Shown here in pieces: positions 47,707-55,310 of a stretch of 64,000 nt of DNA; position 1 is the first letter of the stretch; each line of letters opens with the position of its first letter. The notes under the pieces are model-generated. The model saw only the letters and a program-made list of their open reading frames with translations. It had not been told where the DNA came from and did no database searches. Both the position numbers and the translations under genes were made by a program. Source of the stretch: Streptomyces venezuelae ATCC 10712. Its GTDB lineage: Bacteria > Actinomycetota > Actinomycetes > Streptomycetales > Streptomycetaceae. Location: assembly GCF_008639165.1 (NCBI RefSeq), contig NZ_CP029197.1:5832001-5896000 (forward strand). The letters are read 5' to 3'.

Positions 47707-49275
47707 ATGTGCCGAACTGCCGCGGAGCGGGCCCTCGCCGCCGAGCTGGACACGGTCCGCCCCGACCGGACCGGCGCCTACGCCGCCGGGCTCCCGGGGG
47801 CCCGGGCCGCGGTCCTGACGCGGTTGTGGCGCGGGCTCGTCCACGAGCCGTTCCCCTGGATCGCCGCGCGTACGGCGGAGGGCGAGGGCGTCACCCTGCG
47901 GCTGAGCGACGGCCGGCGGCTGCGCGGGCCGCGTTCCGACCCGTGGGCGACGGCGGCGTCCGTGACCGGGCTCCGCCTGGACGGGGTCCGGTACGACCAT
48001 CCGGCCGAGCTGGTCGCGGCCCTGGGCGTGCCGGGCGGCGGGCGGCTGGCCGCCGAACTCGACCACAGCGTCGCCTCGATGGCCCTGTCCCGTACCGCGC
48101 CCCGGCCGGCCGGACCGCCCGTCCACCCCTGGGACTGGGAGCAGCGGGAGACCGACGGACACCCGTACCATCCCGGCTGCCGCTCCCGGCCCGGCTTCTC
48201 CGTCGCCGAGCAGCTCGCCTACGCCCCCGAGCACCGGCCCGTCGTCTCCCTGCTGCTGGCCCCGGTCGAGGGCGCGGCGGTGTCGGGGGCGTGGCCCCGC
48301 GACCTGCGGGACGGGTCCGCCGTGCTGATCCCCGTCCATCCGTGGCAGGCCGCGCACGTGCTGGCCGGCCGTGGCGGCCAGAACGGGCCCGGTGGGTCCG
48401 TGGGGGCCTTGCGGCCGGGTCCTGACGGGCACCCGCTGCTGTCGCTCCGTACGCTCGACCTGGGGGACGGGGGAGGCCAGGGGGACTTGGGGGGCCTGGG
48501 GGGCCTGGGCGGGAACACGCACGTGAAGACGGCCCTGACGGCGCGGCTCACCTCCACCGTGCGGGACATCTCGGCGTACACCGTCACCCATGCCGTCGCC
48601 ACCTCCGACTTCCTTGAGCGCCTCGTCCCCCGCCTCGACGGTCGGCTGCACATCACCCGTACGCTCGCGGCGGCGGGCGCCAGGACGGCGGACCTGGCGG
48701 TGCTCCTGAGGGAGTCTCCGCAGGTCCACGCGGACCCGGCGGCGGGGGAACAGGTCGTGCCGGTGGCCGCCCTGCCCGGGCTCCTCGCGGGGTACGCGCG
48801 CGGGGAACGGCTCGACCGGGTGACCGAGTTCGCGCGGCTGGCCCTCGGGGTCTGCCTGGAACTGCTGGACCTCGGGGTGGCCCTCGAGGCGCACGGCCAG
48901 AACCTCCTCGCCGTCGTCGACGCCGAGGGACGCACCAGGCGGCTGGTCTACCGGGACCTCGCCGACATCCGCATCAGCCCGGCCCGTCTCGCCCGGCACG
49001 GCGTCCCGGCCCCGGCCCTGAGCGGCCGCCTCCTGAACGACGACCCGGTCGCGCTGCGCCGCAAGGTGCTCGGCAGTGCGGTCACCGGCGCGCTCGGGCC
49101 GCTGGCGGGTGACGCGGCGACCCTCGGCACGGTCCTGGAGGCCGCGACCCGGGACCTCGCGCCGACCCCGGACCTGCACGCGCTCCGCACGGAACCGCTC
49201 CCGGCCAAGGCGCTCACGCTCATGAGGCTGGAGCCCGGGGGCGGGGACCTGTGGACGGAGCTGCCGCACCCCTAG
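47707..49275 (+). CDS. IucA/IucC family siderophore synthetase B
   Basis: 522 residues, NIS synthetase fold. Visible: TDGHPYHPGCRSRPGF, IPVHPWQ, KTALTARLTSTVRDIS, LEAHGQNLLAVVD and YRDLADIRI. Compared with the usual G-H-P-x-H-P-x-x-K-x-R signature, the Lys is Arg, and the usual K-x-S is K-T-A, so substrate handling or activity may differ. A Gly/Leu/Asp-rich insert lies around residue 255. ATG 47707 follows TAGAAC after 6 nt. Paired with synthetase A it could build a two-step siderophore; no hydroxylase or decarboxylase gene is in the window. Confidence 0.87.
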   Translation: MCRTAAERALAAELDTVRPDRTGAYAAGLPGARAAVLTRLWRGLVHEPFPWIAARTAEGEGVTLRLSDGRRLRGPRSDPWATAASVTGLRLDGVRYDHPAELVAALGVPGGGRLAAELDHSVASMALSRTAPRPAGPPVHPWDWEQRETDGHPYHPGCRSRPGFSVAEQLAYAPEHRPVVSLLLAPVEGAAVSGAWPRDLRDGSAVLIPVHPWQAAHVLAGRGGQNGPGGSVGALRPGPDGHPLLSLRTLDLGDGGGQGDLGGLGGLGGNTHVKTALTARLTSTVRDISAYTVTHAVATSDFLERLVPRLDGRLHITRTLAAAGARTADLAVLLRESPQVHADPAAGEQVVPVAALPGLLAGYARGERLDRVTEFARLALGVCLELLDLGVALEAHGQNLLAVVDAEGRTRRLVYRDLADIRISPARLARHGVPAPALSGRLLNDDPVALRRKVLGSAVTGALGPLAGDAATLGTVLEAATRDLAPTPDLHALRTEPLPAKALTLMRLEPGGGDLWTELPHP

Positions 49276-49308
49276 GAGATGTCGTCCGGGGCCCGTCCTT
49301 CGGCGTGT

Positions 49309-49701
49309 CTACTGAGGTTCGGTCGCGATCTGGATCAGGTTGCCGCAGGTGTCGTCGAAGACGGCGGTGATGACGGGCCCCATCTCCAGGGGCTCCTGCA
49401 GGAACCGGACGCCGAGGTCCCGCAGGCGCGCGAACTCGGCCCGCACGTCGTCGACGGCGAACTGCGCGAGCGGGATGCCGTCCTGGACGAGCGCGTCGCG
49501 GTACGCCTTGACGGCCGGGTGGGCGGCGGGCTCCAGGAGCAGTTCGGTGCCGCCGGGCTCCTCGGCCGAGACGACGGTCAGCCAGCGGTCCTGCTCGCCG
49601 ACCGGGACGTCGTGCTTCTTCACGAATCCGAGGATCTCGGTGTAGAAGTGCTCGGCCTTGGCCTGGTCGTCGACGAACACGCTGGTCAGGTGAATCTTCA
49701 T
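49309..49701 (-). CDS. VOC family (glyoxalase/bleomycin-resistance fold) protein
   Basis: 130 residues with two beta-alpha-beta-beta-beta modules (KIHLTSVFVDDQAKAEHFYTEILGF ... QFAVDDVRAEFARLRDLGVRFLQEPLEMGPVITAVFDDTCGNLIQI). Metal-ligand positions are partly kept (His4, Glu at LLLEP, Asn/Gln near the end). Dioxygenase, isomerase or binding function cannot be told from sequence. It is convergent with siderophore synthetase B. Confidence 0.88.
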   Translation of the reverse strand: MKIHLTSVFVDDQAKAEHFYTEILGFVKKHDVPVGEQDRWLTVVSAEEPGGTELLLEPAAHPAVKAYRDALVQDGIPLAQFAVDDVRAEFARLRDLGVRFLQEPLEMGPVITAVFDDTCGNLIQIATEPQ

Positions 49702-49877
49702 GAGGTGCTCTCCCGCGGTCCGGATGGGTCGTTCACGAGCCGTCGCCCGGCGATCTGCCGCAGCGGGGCCGTGTTCAGGTCGTGGAACTTGCAGTGTCTG
49801 TCGTGATCTGGCCGCGCGCTACGGGGCTCACCGGGCCGGACCGGGAGTGGGGTGGGTGTGGCGGGGTCAGGGTCGGG

Positions 49878-50438
49878 TCAGGGGCGGGGGCGGGAGCGGC
49901 GGTGGGCGGCGACCCGTTCGCGGGTGGCGCAGCGGCGGGAGCAGTAGCGGCGTTCCGGGCCGGCGCCCTGGGTGATGAAGACGTCGTGGCAGCTGGGCGA
50001 CGCGCAGACCCGGCCGGGCGGACGCTGGTGGTCCCAGAGCAGTACCGCGAGGGCCATGCAGGACGAGGCGAGCAGCCACTCGTCCCAAGGGGCGTCGTCG
50101 TCGCCGTCCAGGTGGGGGTGCCAAGGAGTGCTGCCGCCGTGCGTGGTCAGGCGGAGCGGTCCGGTGTGCTCCCGCAGGAGGCGGTTGAGTGCCTCGGCGG
50201 CGGCATCCGGGTGCTCGGCGGCGAAGACCTCACGGAGCCGGGCCGCGGCGGCGCGCATCCGGGTGACGTCGCGGGTGGTGAGCTCGACCGGGTCGGGCTC
50301 GCCGTAGGCGCGCAGCACGTCGGCGATGCCGGCGGGGTCGGCTCGGTCGTCCGCGAGGGCGTTGATCAGGGCGGCGGTACGCCGTGCCGTGGCCAGGACG
50401 GAGGGACGGGCGGACCTGTGGTCCGAGGGAGGGCACAC
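49878..50438 (-). CDS. CGNR zinc-finger family regulator
   Basis: 186 residues. An N-terminal helical ABATE-type domain (TARRTAALINALADDRADP...LREVFAAEHPDAAAEALNRLL) is joined to a C-terminal CGNR-type zinc finger (VCASPSCHDVFI...RRYCSRRCATRERVAAHR). These proteins are probable transcription factors responding to small molecules. GTG 50438 follows TACATT after 7 nt with no ribosome-binding site; no better start is evident. Divergent from an MFS transporter with GTAAC-type repeats between them, the usual layout of a local regulator and its target. Confidence 0.87.
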   Translation of the reverse strand: MCPPSDHRSARPSVLATARRTAALINALADDRADPAGIADVLRAYGEPDPVELTTRDVTRMRAAAARLREVFAAEHPDAAAEALNRLLREHTGPLRLTTHGGSTPWHPHLDGDDDAPWDEWLLASSCMALAVLLWDHQRPPGRVCASPSCHDVFITQGAGPERRYCSRRCATRERVAAHRRSRPRP

Positions 50439-50445
50439 CTGCCGG

Positions 50446-50488
50446 AATGTAACGCATATTGCCGAGGTTTGAGTTACCTCCGTAACGT
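50446..50488. promoter_or_regulatory. Divergent promoter region with GTTAC/GTAAC repeats
   Basis: GTTAC-CTCC-GTAAC (50473-50486) overlaps TAACGT (50483-50488), the -10 box 7 nt before the transporter GTG. A further GTAACG (50449-50454) overlaps TACATT (minus, 50451-50446), the -10 box 7 nt before the regulator GTG. Another CGTTAC lies just inside the transporter gene. It is a likely operator for the CGNR regulator acting on both promoters. Confidence 0.5.
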
Positions 50489-50495
50489 CTGCTCG

Positions 50496-51830
50496 GTGAG
50501 AACGCGTTACGCACTTCCCCTCTATCTCGGCGGGGCGATGGCGGCCCGTGCCGGGGACGAGATGTCGGGGCCGGCGCTGATGCTCGCGGGATTCGCCCTC
50601 GCCGGATCGACCACCGACGCGTCGTCGCTGCTCGCGGGCCTCACCGTCGCCGCGGCGGTGGGCGGACCGGTGCTGGGGGCGCTCCTCGACAGGGCCAGGC
50701 GGCCGGGCCGCCTGCTGGCAGGCGCGCTCGTCCTGTACGCGGCGGGCCTGGCGACGGTTCTCGTCGGGCTCGGCGACTGGCCGTTCCCCGTCACGGTCCT
50801 CGTCGCCGTGGCGGCGGGGCTGCTGGGGCCGGCCCTTTCGGGCGGCTGGACGGCCCAACTGCCGCGGGTGGTGGGCCGCGCCCGGTTGCCCCGGGCGAAC
50901 GCGCTCGACGCGATGACGTTCAGCGCGGCGAGCCTGGCCGGACCGGCCCTGGCGGGTGGAGTGGCGGGGGCGCTGGGGGCGACGACGGCGGTGGCGGTCT
51001 CGGTGGCCCTGGTCGTCGTGGCGCTGCCGGCGGCTTGGGCGCTGCCGGCGGCCGAGGGGCTGCTGGCGGCTGGGGGGCCGCCGTCGGCTGGGGTGCTGCC
51101 GGCGGGTGGGGCACTGCCGGGTGTCGGGGTGCTGCCGCCGGCTGAAGGGCTGCCGTCGGCCCGGGTGCTGCCGGCGGGTGGGGGGCTGTCGGTTGCCCCT
51201 TCGCGTATCGGCGCGGCTGCCCGCTCGGTGAGCGGCGATCTCGCCGCCGGGCTGCGGACCATCGTCGGACGGCCGGCGCTGGCCAGGGCGACCGTCACCT
51301 CGGTCGTCTCCTGCGCGGCTCAGGGGATGCTGATGGCCTGCGCCGCGCCGCTGGGTGAGCGGGTCCTGGGCGGAGCCGAACGCAGCGCGATGCTGCTGAC
51401 CTGCGTGGCGGTCTCCGCCCTCGCGGCCGACGCCGTGCTCGCCCGGTTTCCGCGCGCCGTCGCTCCGGACACGGTCGTCTGGGCCGCTGCCCTCGTCCAG
51501 GCCGCGGGTCTTGGGCTGGTGGCCGTGGCGGCCGTCGCGGGCCAGGGCCTCACGCTGATCGTGGCCGCGTTCGTCCTCGGGATCGGCGAAGGGCCCCAGC
51601 TGGCCGCCCTGTTCGCGGTGCGCCACCGGGAGTCCCCGGAGCGTCTGCGCGGCCAGATCTTCACCACCGGCGCCAGTCTGAAGATCACCGGCTTCGCCCT
51701 CGGGGCGGCGGCCGCCGGCCCGGTCGCGTCCCGGTCCCTCACGGCCGCGGCGGCGGCCGCGGCGGGTGTGGCACTTCTGGCGGCACTCGCCCCCTGGTCC
51801 ATGCGGATGGCGGCCAGGGCCCGGCCGTGA
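50496..51830 (+). CDS. MFS transporter
   Basis: 444 residues, about 12 hydrophobic helices in two halves (LMLAGFALAGSTTDASSLLAGLTVAAAVGGPVLGALLDRARRPGR; FVLGIGEGPQLAALFAVRHRESPERLRGQIFTTG). The central loop (about 185-230) is a low-complexity run of (L)LPAG/AEGLPSAxV-type units encoded by GCTGCCGGCGGGTGGGG-like DNA repeats. GTG 50496 stands 7 nt after TAACGT. Drug or siderophore efflux is possible given the neighbouring synthetases, but the substrate is unknown. Confidence 0.87.
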   Translation: MRTRYALPLYLGGAMAARAGDEMSGPALMLAGFALAGSTTDASSLLAGLTVAAAVGGPVLGALLDRARRPGRLLAGALVLYAAGLATVLVGLGDWPFPVTVLVAVAAGLLGPALSGGWTAQLPRVVGRARLPRANALDAMTFSAASLAGPALAGGVAGALGATTAVAVSVALVVVALPAAWALPAAEGLLAAGGPPSAGVLPAGGALPGVGVLPPAEGLPSARVLPAGGGLSVAPSRIGAAARSVSGDLAAGLRTIVGRPALARATVTSVVSCAAQGMLMACAAPLGERVLGGAERSAMLLTCVAVSALAADAVLARFPRAVAPDTVVWAAALVQAAGLGLVAVAAVAGQGLTLIVAAFVLGIGEGPQLAALFAVRHRESPERLRGQIFTTGASLKITGFALGAAAAGPVASRSLTAAAAAAAGVALLAALAPWSMRMAARARP

Positions 51831-51962
51831 CGGGGCGGGCGGGGGCGGCGTTGGCAGGGCATGCCGTCGGTGGTCCCCCTCACGGAAGGGGCGGGGTCGT
51901 TCGTCGGTCGGGCGGGCGGTGAGTCGCTCGTGCTCGGTGCCGGTGGTGCGCGCGTGGCGCGC

Positions 51963-51988
51963 TTGACACTGAAATCGAACATCCATTC
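51963..51988 (+). promoter_or_regulatory. recA promoter -35 and SOS (LexA) box
   Basis: TTGACA (51963-51968) is followed by GAACATCCATTC (51977-51988), which matches the GAAC-N4-GTTC actinobacterial/Gram-positive SOS box with one change (ATTC). The operator lies where the spacer and -10 would be, so LexA would block this promoter. It is about 140 bp upstream of recA. Confidence 0.65.
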
Positions 51989-52080
51989 TCATGGAAGCCC
52001 GGCCCTTGGAATCTCGGGCTTGTCGCCGAGTTGTCCACAGGCTGGAGGGGACGTCGGGGCCCATTGTCAGTGGCAGGGGT

Positions 52081-52086
52081 TAGCGT
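52081..52086 (+). promoter_or_regulatory. Second recA -10 box TAGCGT
   Basis: TAGCGT lies 7 nt before an in-frame ATG at 52094 and 43 nt before the usual start at 52130. It could give a transcript with a short leader, or a leaderless RecA with 12 extra residues. Confidence 0.4.
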
Positions 52087-52129
52087 CTTTCACATGAAGC
52101 GATCGACTCAAGCAAACCGGGTGGAACCC

Positions 52130-53266
52130 ATGGCAGGAACCGACCGCGAGAAGGCGCTCGACGCCGCGCTCGCACAGATTGAACGCCAATTCGGCAAGGG
52201 CGCCGTGATGCGCATGGGCGACCGCACCCAGGAGCCGATCGAGGTGATCTCCACCGGATCGACCGCCCTCGACATCGCCCTCGGCGTCGGTGGCCTGCCG
52301 CGCGGCCGTGTCGTGGAGATCTACGGACCGGAGTCCTCCGGTAAGACGACCCTGACGCTGCACGCCGTGGCCAACGCACAGAAGGCCGGCGGCCAGGTGG
52401 CGTTCGTGGACGCCGAGCACGCCCTCGACCCCGAGTACGCCAAGAAGCTCGGCGTCGACATCGACAACCTCATCCTGTCCCAGCCGGACAACGGCGAGCA
52501 GGCCCTCGAGATCGTCGACATGCTGGTCCGCTCCGGCGCCCTCGACCTCATCGTCATCGACTCCGTCGCCGCGCTCGTCCCGCGCGCGGAGATCGAGGGC
52601 GAGATGGGTGACTCCCACGTCGGTCTCCAGGCCCGACTGATGAGCCAGGCGCTCCGGAAGATCACCAGCGCGCTCAACCAGTCCAAGACCACCGCGATCT
52701 TCATCAACCAGCTCCGCGAGAAGATCGGCGTGATGTTCGGCTCGCCGGAGACCACGACCGGTGGCCGCGCCCTCAAGTTCTACGCCTCGGTGCGCCTCGA
52801 CATCCGTCGCATCGAGACCCTCAAGGACGGCACCGACGCGGTCGGCAACCGCACCCGCGTCAAGGTCGTCAAGAACAAGGTCGCGCCCCCGTTCAAGCAG
52901 GCCGAGTTCGACATCCTCTACGGCCAGGGCATCAGCCGCGAGGGCGGTCTGATCGACATGGGCGTGGAGCACGGCTTCGTGCGCAAGGCCGGTGCCTGGT
53001 ACACGTACGAGGGCGACCAGCTCGGCCAGGGCAAGGAGAACGCCCGCAACTTCCTCAAGGACAACCCCGACCTCGCCGACGAGATCGAGCGGAAGATCAA
53101 GGAGAAGCTGGGCGTCGGCGTCCGGCCCGACGCGGCCAAGGCCGAGGCGGCGACGGACGCGGCGGCCGCCGCGGACACCGCCGGCACGGACGACGCGGCC
53201 AAGAGCGTCCCGGCACCCGCGAGCAAGACCGCGAAGGCGACCAAGGCCACCGCGGTCAAGAGCTGA
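52130..53266 (+). CDS. recA: Recombinase RecA
   Basis: 378 residues; forms filaments on single-stranded DNA for homologous pairing and activates LexA cleavage. Motifs: Walker A GPESSGKTT (about 66-74), VDAEHALDP, Walker B LIVIDSVAALVP, loop L1 MGDSHVGLQARLM and loop L2 around INQLREKIGVMFGSPETTTGG. The C-terminal tail is rich in Ala/Lys/Thr, as in other actinobacteria. I chose ATG 52130 (MAGTDREKALDAAL), the usual Streptomyces start, with GGTGGA just upstream; ATG 52094 is in frame. recX follows 4 bp after the stop. Confidence 0.97.
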   Translation: MAGTDREKALDAALAQIERQFGKGAVMRMGDRTQEPIEVISTGSTALDIALGVGGLPRGRVVEIYGPESSGKTTLTLHAVANAQKAGGQVAFVDAEHALDPEYAKKLGVDIDNLILSQPDNGEQALEIVDMLVRSGALDLIVIDSVAALVPRAEIEGEMGDSHVGLQARLMSQALRKITSALNQSKTTAIFINQLREKIGVMFGSPETTTGGRALKFYASVRLDIRRIETLKDGTDAVGNRTRVKVVKNKVAPPFKQAEFDILYGQGISREGGLIDMGVEHGFVRKAGAWYTYEGDQLGQGKENARNFLKDNPDLADEIERKIKEKLGVGVRPDAAKAEAATDAAAAADTAGTDDAAKSVPAPASKTAKATKATAVKS

Positions 53267-53270
53267 CCCG

Positions 53271-53837
53271 GTGACCGGTCGCACCGAATGGCCGGGTGAC
53301 AGCTCCGACTCGTCGAGGGCCGGGAAAGAGCTGTCACCCCAGGACCCGGCTGAGCGGGCGCGGGCGATCTGCCTGCGCCTGCTCACCGGAACCCCGCGCA
53401 CGCGCAAGCAGCTCGCCGACGCGCTGCGCAAGCGGGAGATCCCCGACGAGGTGGCCGAGGAGGTCCTCTCCCGCTTCGAGGACGTCGGGCTCATCGACGA
53501 CGCCGCCTTCGCGGGAGCCTGGGTGGAGTCCCGCCATCACGGACGGGGCCTCGCCCGCCGGGCGCTCGCCCGGGAACTGCGGACCAAGGGCGTCGAGCCG
53601 ACCCTCATCCAGGAGGCGGTCGAGCAGCTCGACTCCGACCGGGAGGAGGCCACGGCGCGCGAGCTCGTCGCCCGCAAGCTCCGCGCCACCCGTGGTCTCG
53701 AGCGCGACCGGCGCCTGAGACGGCTCGCCGGGATGCTCGCCCGCAAGGGCTATCCCGAGGGCATGGCCCTCCGCGTCGTCCGCCAGGCCCTGGAGGCCGA
53801 GGGCGAGGACACGGACGGACTCGACGAGTCCTTCTGA
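53271..53837 (+). CDS. recX: RecA modulator RecX
   Basis: 188 residues, mostly helical with three-helix RecX repeats (AICLRLLTGTPRTRKQLADALRKREIPDEVAEEVLSRFEDVGLIDDAAFAGAWVESRHHGRGLARRALARELRTKGV). It limits RecA filament activity and is essential in some streptomycetes when recA is highly expressed. GTG 53271 is 4 bp after recA, so the two are co-transcribed. A hairpin overlaps the stop codon. Confidence 0.93.
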   Translation: MTGRTEWPGDSSDSSRAGKELSPQDPAERARAICLRLLTGTPRTRKQLADALRKREIPDEVAEEVLSRFEDVGLIDDAAFAGAWVESRHHGRGLARRALARELRTKGVEPTLIQEAVEQLDSDREEATARELVARKLRATRGLERDRRLRRLAGMLARKGYPEGMALRVVRQALEAEGEDTDGLDESF

Positions 53838-53858
53838 TCCCCGGGGGAGATCAGAAGG
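53830..53858 (+). terminator. recX terminator hairpin
   Basis: CCTTCTGATC (53830-53839) pairs perfectly with GATCAGAAGG (53849-53858) across a 9-nt loop. The stem includes the recX stop codon. Confidence 0.65.
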
Positions 53859-53895
53859 ACCCGCCGGGTCCGGCTTCGGGGGCAGGGCCAGGCTC

Positions 53896-53944
53896 GGGCC
53901 GAGGGCCGAGGGCCGAGGGCCGAGGGCCGAGGGCCGAGGGCCGA
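53896..53944. repeat. GGGCCGA heptamer microsatellite, 7 perfect copies
   Basis: Seven uninterrupted copies of GGGCCGA, flanked by related G/C runs. It lies in the 379-bp gap between recX and the convergent rhodanese gene, which shows no gene otherwise. Confidence 0.95.
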
Positions 53945-53995
53945 GGACCGGGGGGCCGGGGGGCCGGGCTCCGGGGCCAGGCTCGGTCCGGGTCC

Positions 53996-54025
53996 GGGGC
54001 CGGGGCCGGGGCCGGGGCCGGGGCC
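53996..54025. repeat. GGGGCC hexamer microsatellite, 5 perfect copies
   Basis: Five uninterrupted GGGGCC units on the plus strand, a sequence type able to form G-quadruplexes. It is separated by about 50 bp from the heptamer array in the same gap. Confidence 0.95.
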
Positions 54026-54216
54026 GGCTTCGGCTCGGCGCCCACCTGGGCCCTGGGCGCAGCGGGGCGCAGGCCGGTCGTGGACGCTCGCGGTCGGCTG
54101 ACGGCCGTCGGGGCGACGCCGGGGCCGGGGCCGGCATCGGGGGGCACTCGGGCCCTGGGTCCACTCCGTGGCTCCGGGATCCGGGCTCCGGCCGCATGCG
54201 GCCCGTCCCGTGAGGG

Positions 54217-54624
54217 TCAGATGCGGGGTGCCGGGAGAAGGACCGGGAGGCCTGCTGCCTTCCAGGCCTGGAAGCCGCCGATCAGGTCGGTCGCCCGGTG
54301 CAGGCCCAGGCGGCGGAGGGACTCGACGGCCAGGGAGGAGGCGTAGCCCTCGTTGCAGAGCACCACCACCCGCAGGTCGTGGTCCGTCGCCTCCGGGGCC
54401 CGGTGGCTGCCCTGGGGGTCGAGTCGCCATTCGAGTTCGTTGCGCTCCACCACCAGCGCGCCCGGGATCAGACCGTCCCGTTCCCGCAGGGCGGCGTACC
54501 GCGTGTCCACCAGGAGCGCGTCACCCGCCTCGTACGCCTCGTAGGCGGCCCGGGGCTCGATCCGGTCGAGGCCCGACCTGACCCGCTCCAGGAGCTCGTC
54601 GATGCCCACCCGTGCCTCGCTCAC
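54217..54624 (-). CDS. Rhodanese-like sulfurtransferase
   Basis: 135 residues, one rhodanese domain. LLVDTRYAALRERDGLIPGALVVERNELEWRL is the typical first half. The active-site loop VVLCNEGYASSLAVESLRRLG carries the catalytic Cys, and GGFQAWKAAGLPV closes the fold. The ATG overlaps the stop of the cysteine dioxygenase gene, so the two are coupled. It probably handles sulfane sulfur formed during cysteine breakdown. Confidence 0.92.
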   Translation of the reverse strand: MSEARVGIDELLERVRSGLDRIEPRAAYEAYEAGDALLVDTRYAALRERDGLIPGALVVERNELEWRLDPQGSHRAPEATDHDLRVVVLCNEGYASSLAVESLRRLGLHRATDLIGGFQAWKAAGLPVLLPAPRI

Positions 54625-55169
54625 TGCCAGTCCTCCGGACGCTCGACCTGCTCAAGGCGGAGTACCGCGCCCGTCCGGCTGAACCGCCGGATCAGCGGGA
54701 GCGGCGGGTAGTAGGCGTGCACGGACACGGCATGGGTGTCGGCGGACTCGTTGAGCACCTCGTGCACATGGTGGCGGCCGAAGGCGCGGCCCCGGCCCTC
54801 ACCGAGGCGGCGGGAGCGGTCGAGGCCGTCCGCCAGTTCCAGGGTCTTCCAGCCGTCGGCGGGCAGCCGGACCGCCAGGGCGTTCTCGGTCAGCGTTCCG
54901 CGGGCCGTGGCGAAGGCGCCCAGCGACTCGGCGTGGTCGTGCCAGCCGGTGCCCGTGCCGGGCGGCCAGCCGATGAGCCAGGCCTCGCTGCCGCCGGGGC
55001 CTTCGAGGCGCACCCAGGTACGGCCTTCGGGGTCGAGCGGCAGGGAGTCGACCAGTTCCCGGTCCGCCGCCGTGCGCCGGACGAAGTCGAGCAGGTCAGC
55101 TGAGGTGGGGGCGCCGCCGGGCGCGTCGGAGGGGGTGTTCAGGGGGTGTGCGGGGGCAGGTTGGGACAC
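54621..55169 (-). CDS. Cysteine dioxygenase family cupin
   Basis: 182 residues from GTG 55169. It has the cupin fold of bacterial cysteine dioxygenases: WLIGWPPGTGTGWHDHAESLGAFATARGTL supplies the His-x-His iron ligands, and GRHHVHEVLNESADTHAVSVHAYYPPL the third His and the active-site Tyr region. Converts cysteine to cysteine sulfinate with oxygen. AGGA lies 8 nt before the GTG; the frame extends to 55214 without a ribosome-binding site. A tiny Cys-rich reading frame lies 93 nt upstream and probably senses cysteine. Confidence 0.9.
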   Translation of the reverse strand: MSQPAPAHPLNTPSDAPGGAPTSADLLDFVRRTAADRELVDSLPLDPEGRTWVRLEGPGGSEAWLIGWPPGTGTGWHDHAESLGAFATARGTLTENALAVRLPADGWKTLELADGLDRSRRLGEGRGRAFGRHHVHEVLNESADTHAVSVHAYYPPLPLIRRFSRTGAVLRLEQVERPEDWQ

Positions 55170-55262
55170 GGGTGACCGTCCTGGGTTCGCTGAGGGCGCG
55201 CGCGGCGGCGGCACGGCACACGGCAGCGTGGTCGTGGCGGGGCGCGCGGGGGAAGGGCGAGA

Positions 55263-55310
55263 TCAGCAGGACGGGCGACACACGCAGCCCGCATAGCGGA
55301 CGAGGTCCAT
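55263..55310 (-). CDS. Cys-rich leader peptide upstream of cysteine dioxygenase
   Basis: 15-residue frame MDLVRYAGCVCRPSC, followed at once by TGA. Three of the last seven residues are Cys, including the last. GGAGGG lies five bases before the ATG at 55310, an ideal ribosome-binding site. The same frame extends upstream to GTG 55349 (13 more residues, beginning VTDTDVRLWRR), and that GTG stands 7 nt after TGTACT. The dioxygenase start follows 93 nt after the stop. The pattern is that of a cysteine-responsive attenuator leader, like the polycysteine leader peptides described in mycobacteria. No hairpin switch could be assigned by eye. Confidence 0.6.
   Translation of the reverse strand: MDLVRYAGCVCRPSC

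Noticed and set aside
44304..47753. Continuous frame joining the histidine kinase to sequence antisense of the siderophore region
   Set aside because: Only the part from ATG 45617 resembles a protein. The upstream part is Arg/Pro/Gly-rich, lies in another frame of the synthetase, and has no start signals.
53833..54197. Minus-strand frames with ALGPRPS-type repeats after recX
   Set aside because: Simple translation of the GGGCCGA/GGGGCC microsatellites without a start signal or family resemblance.
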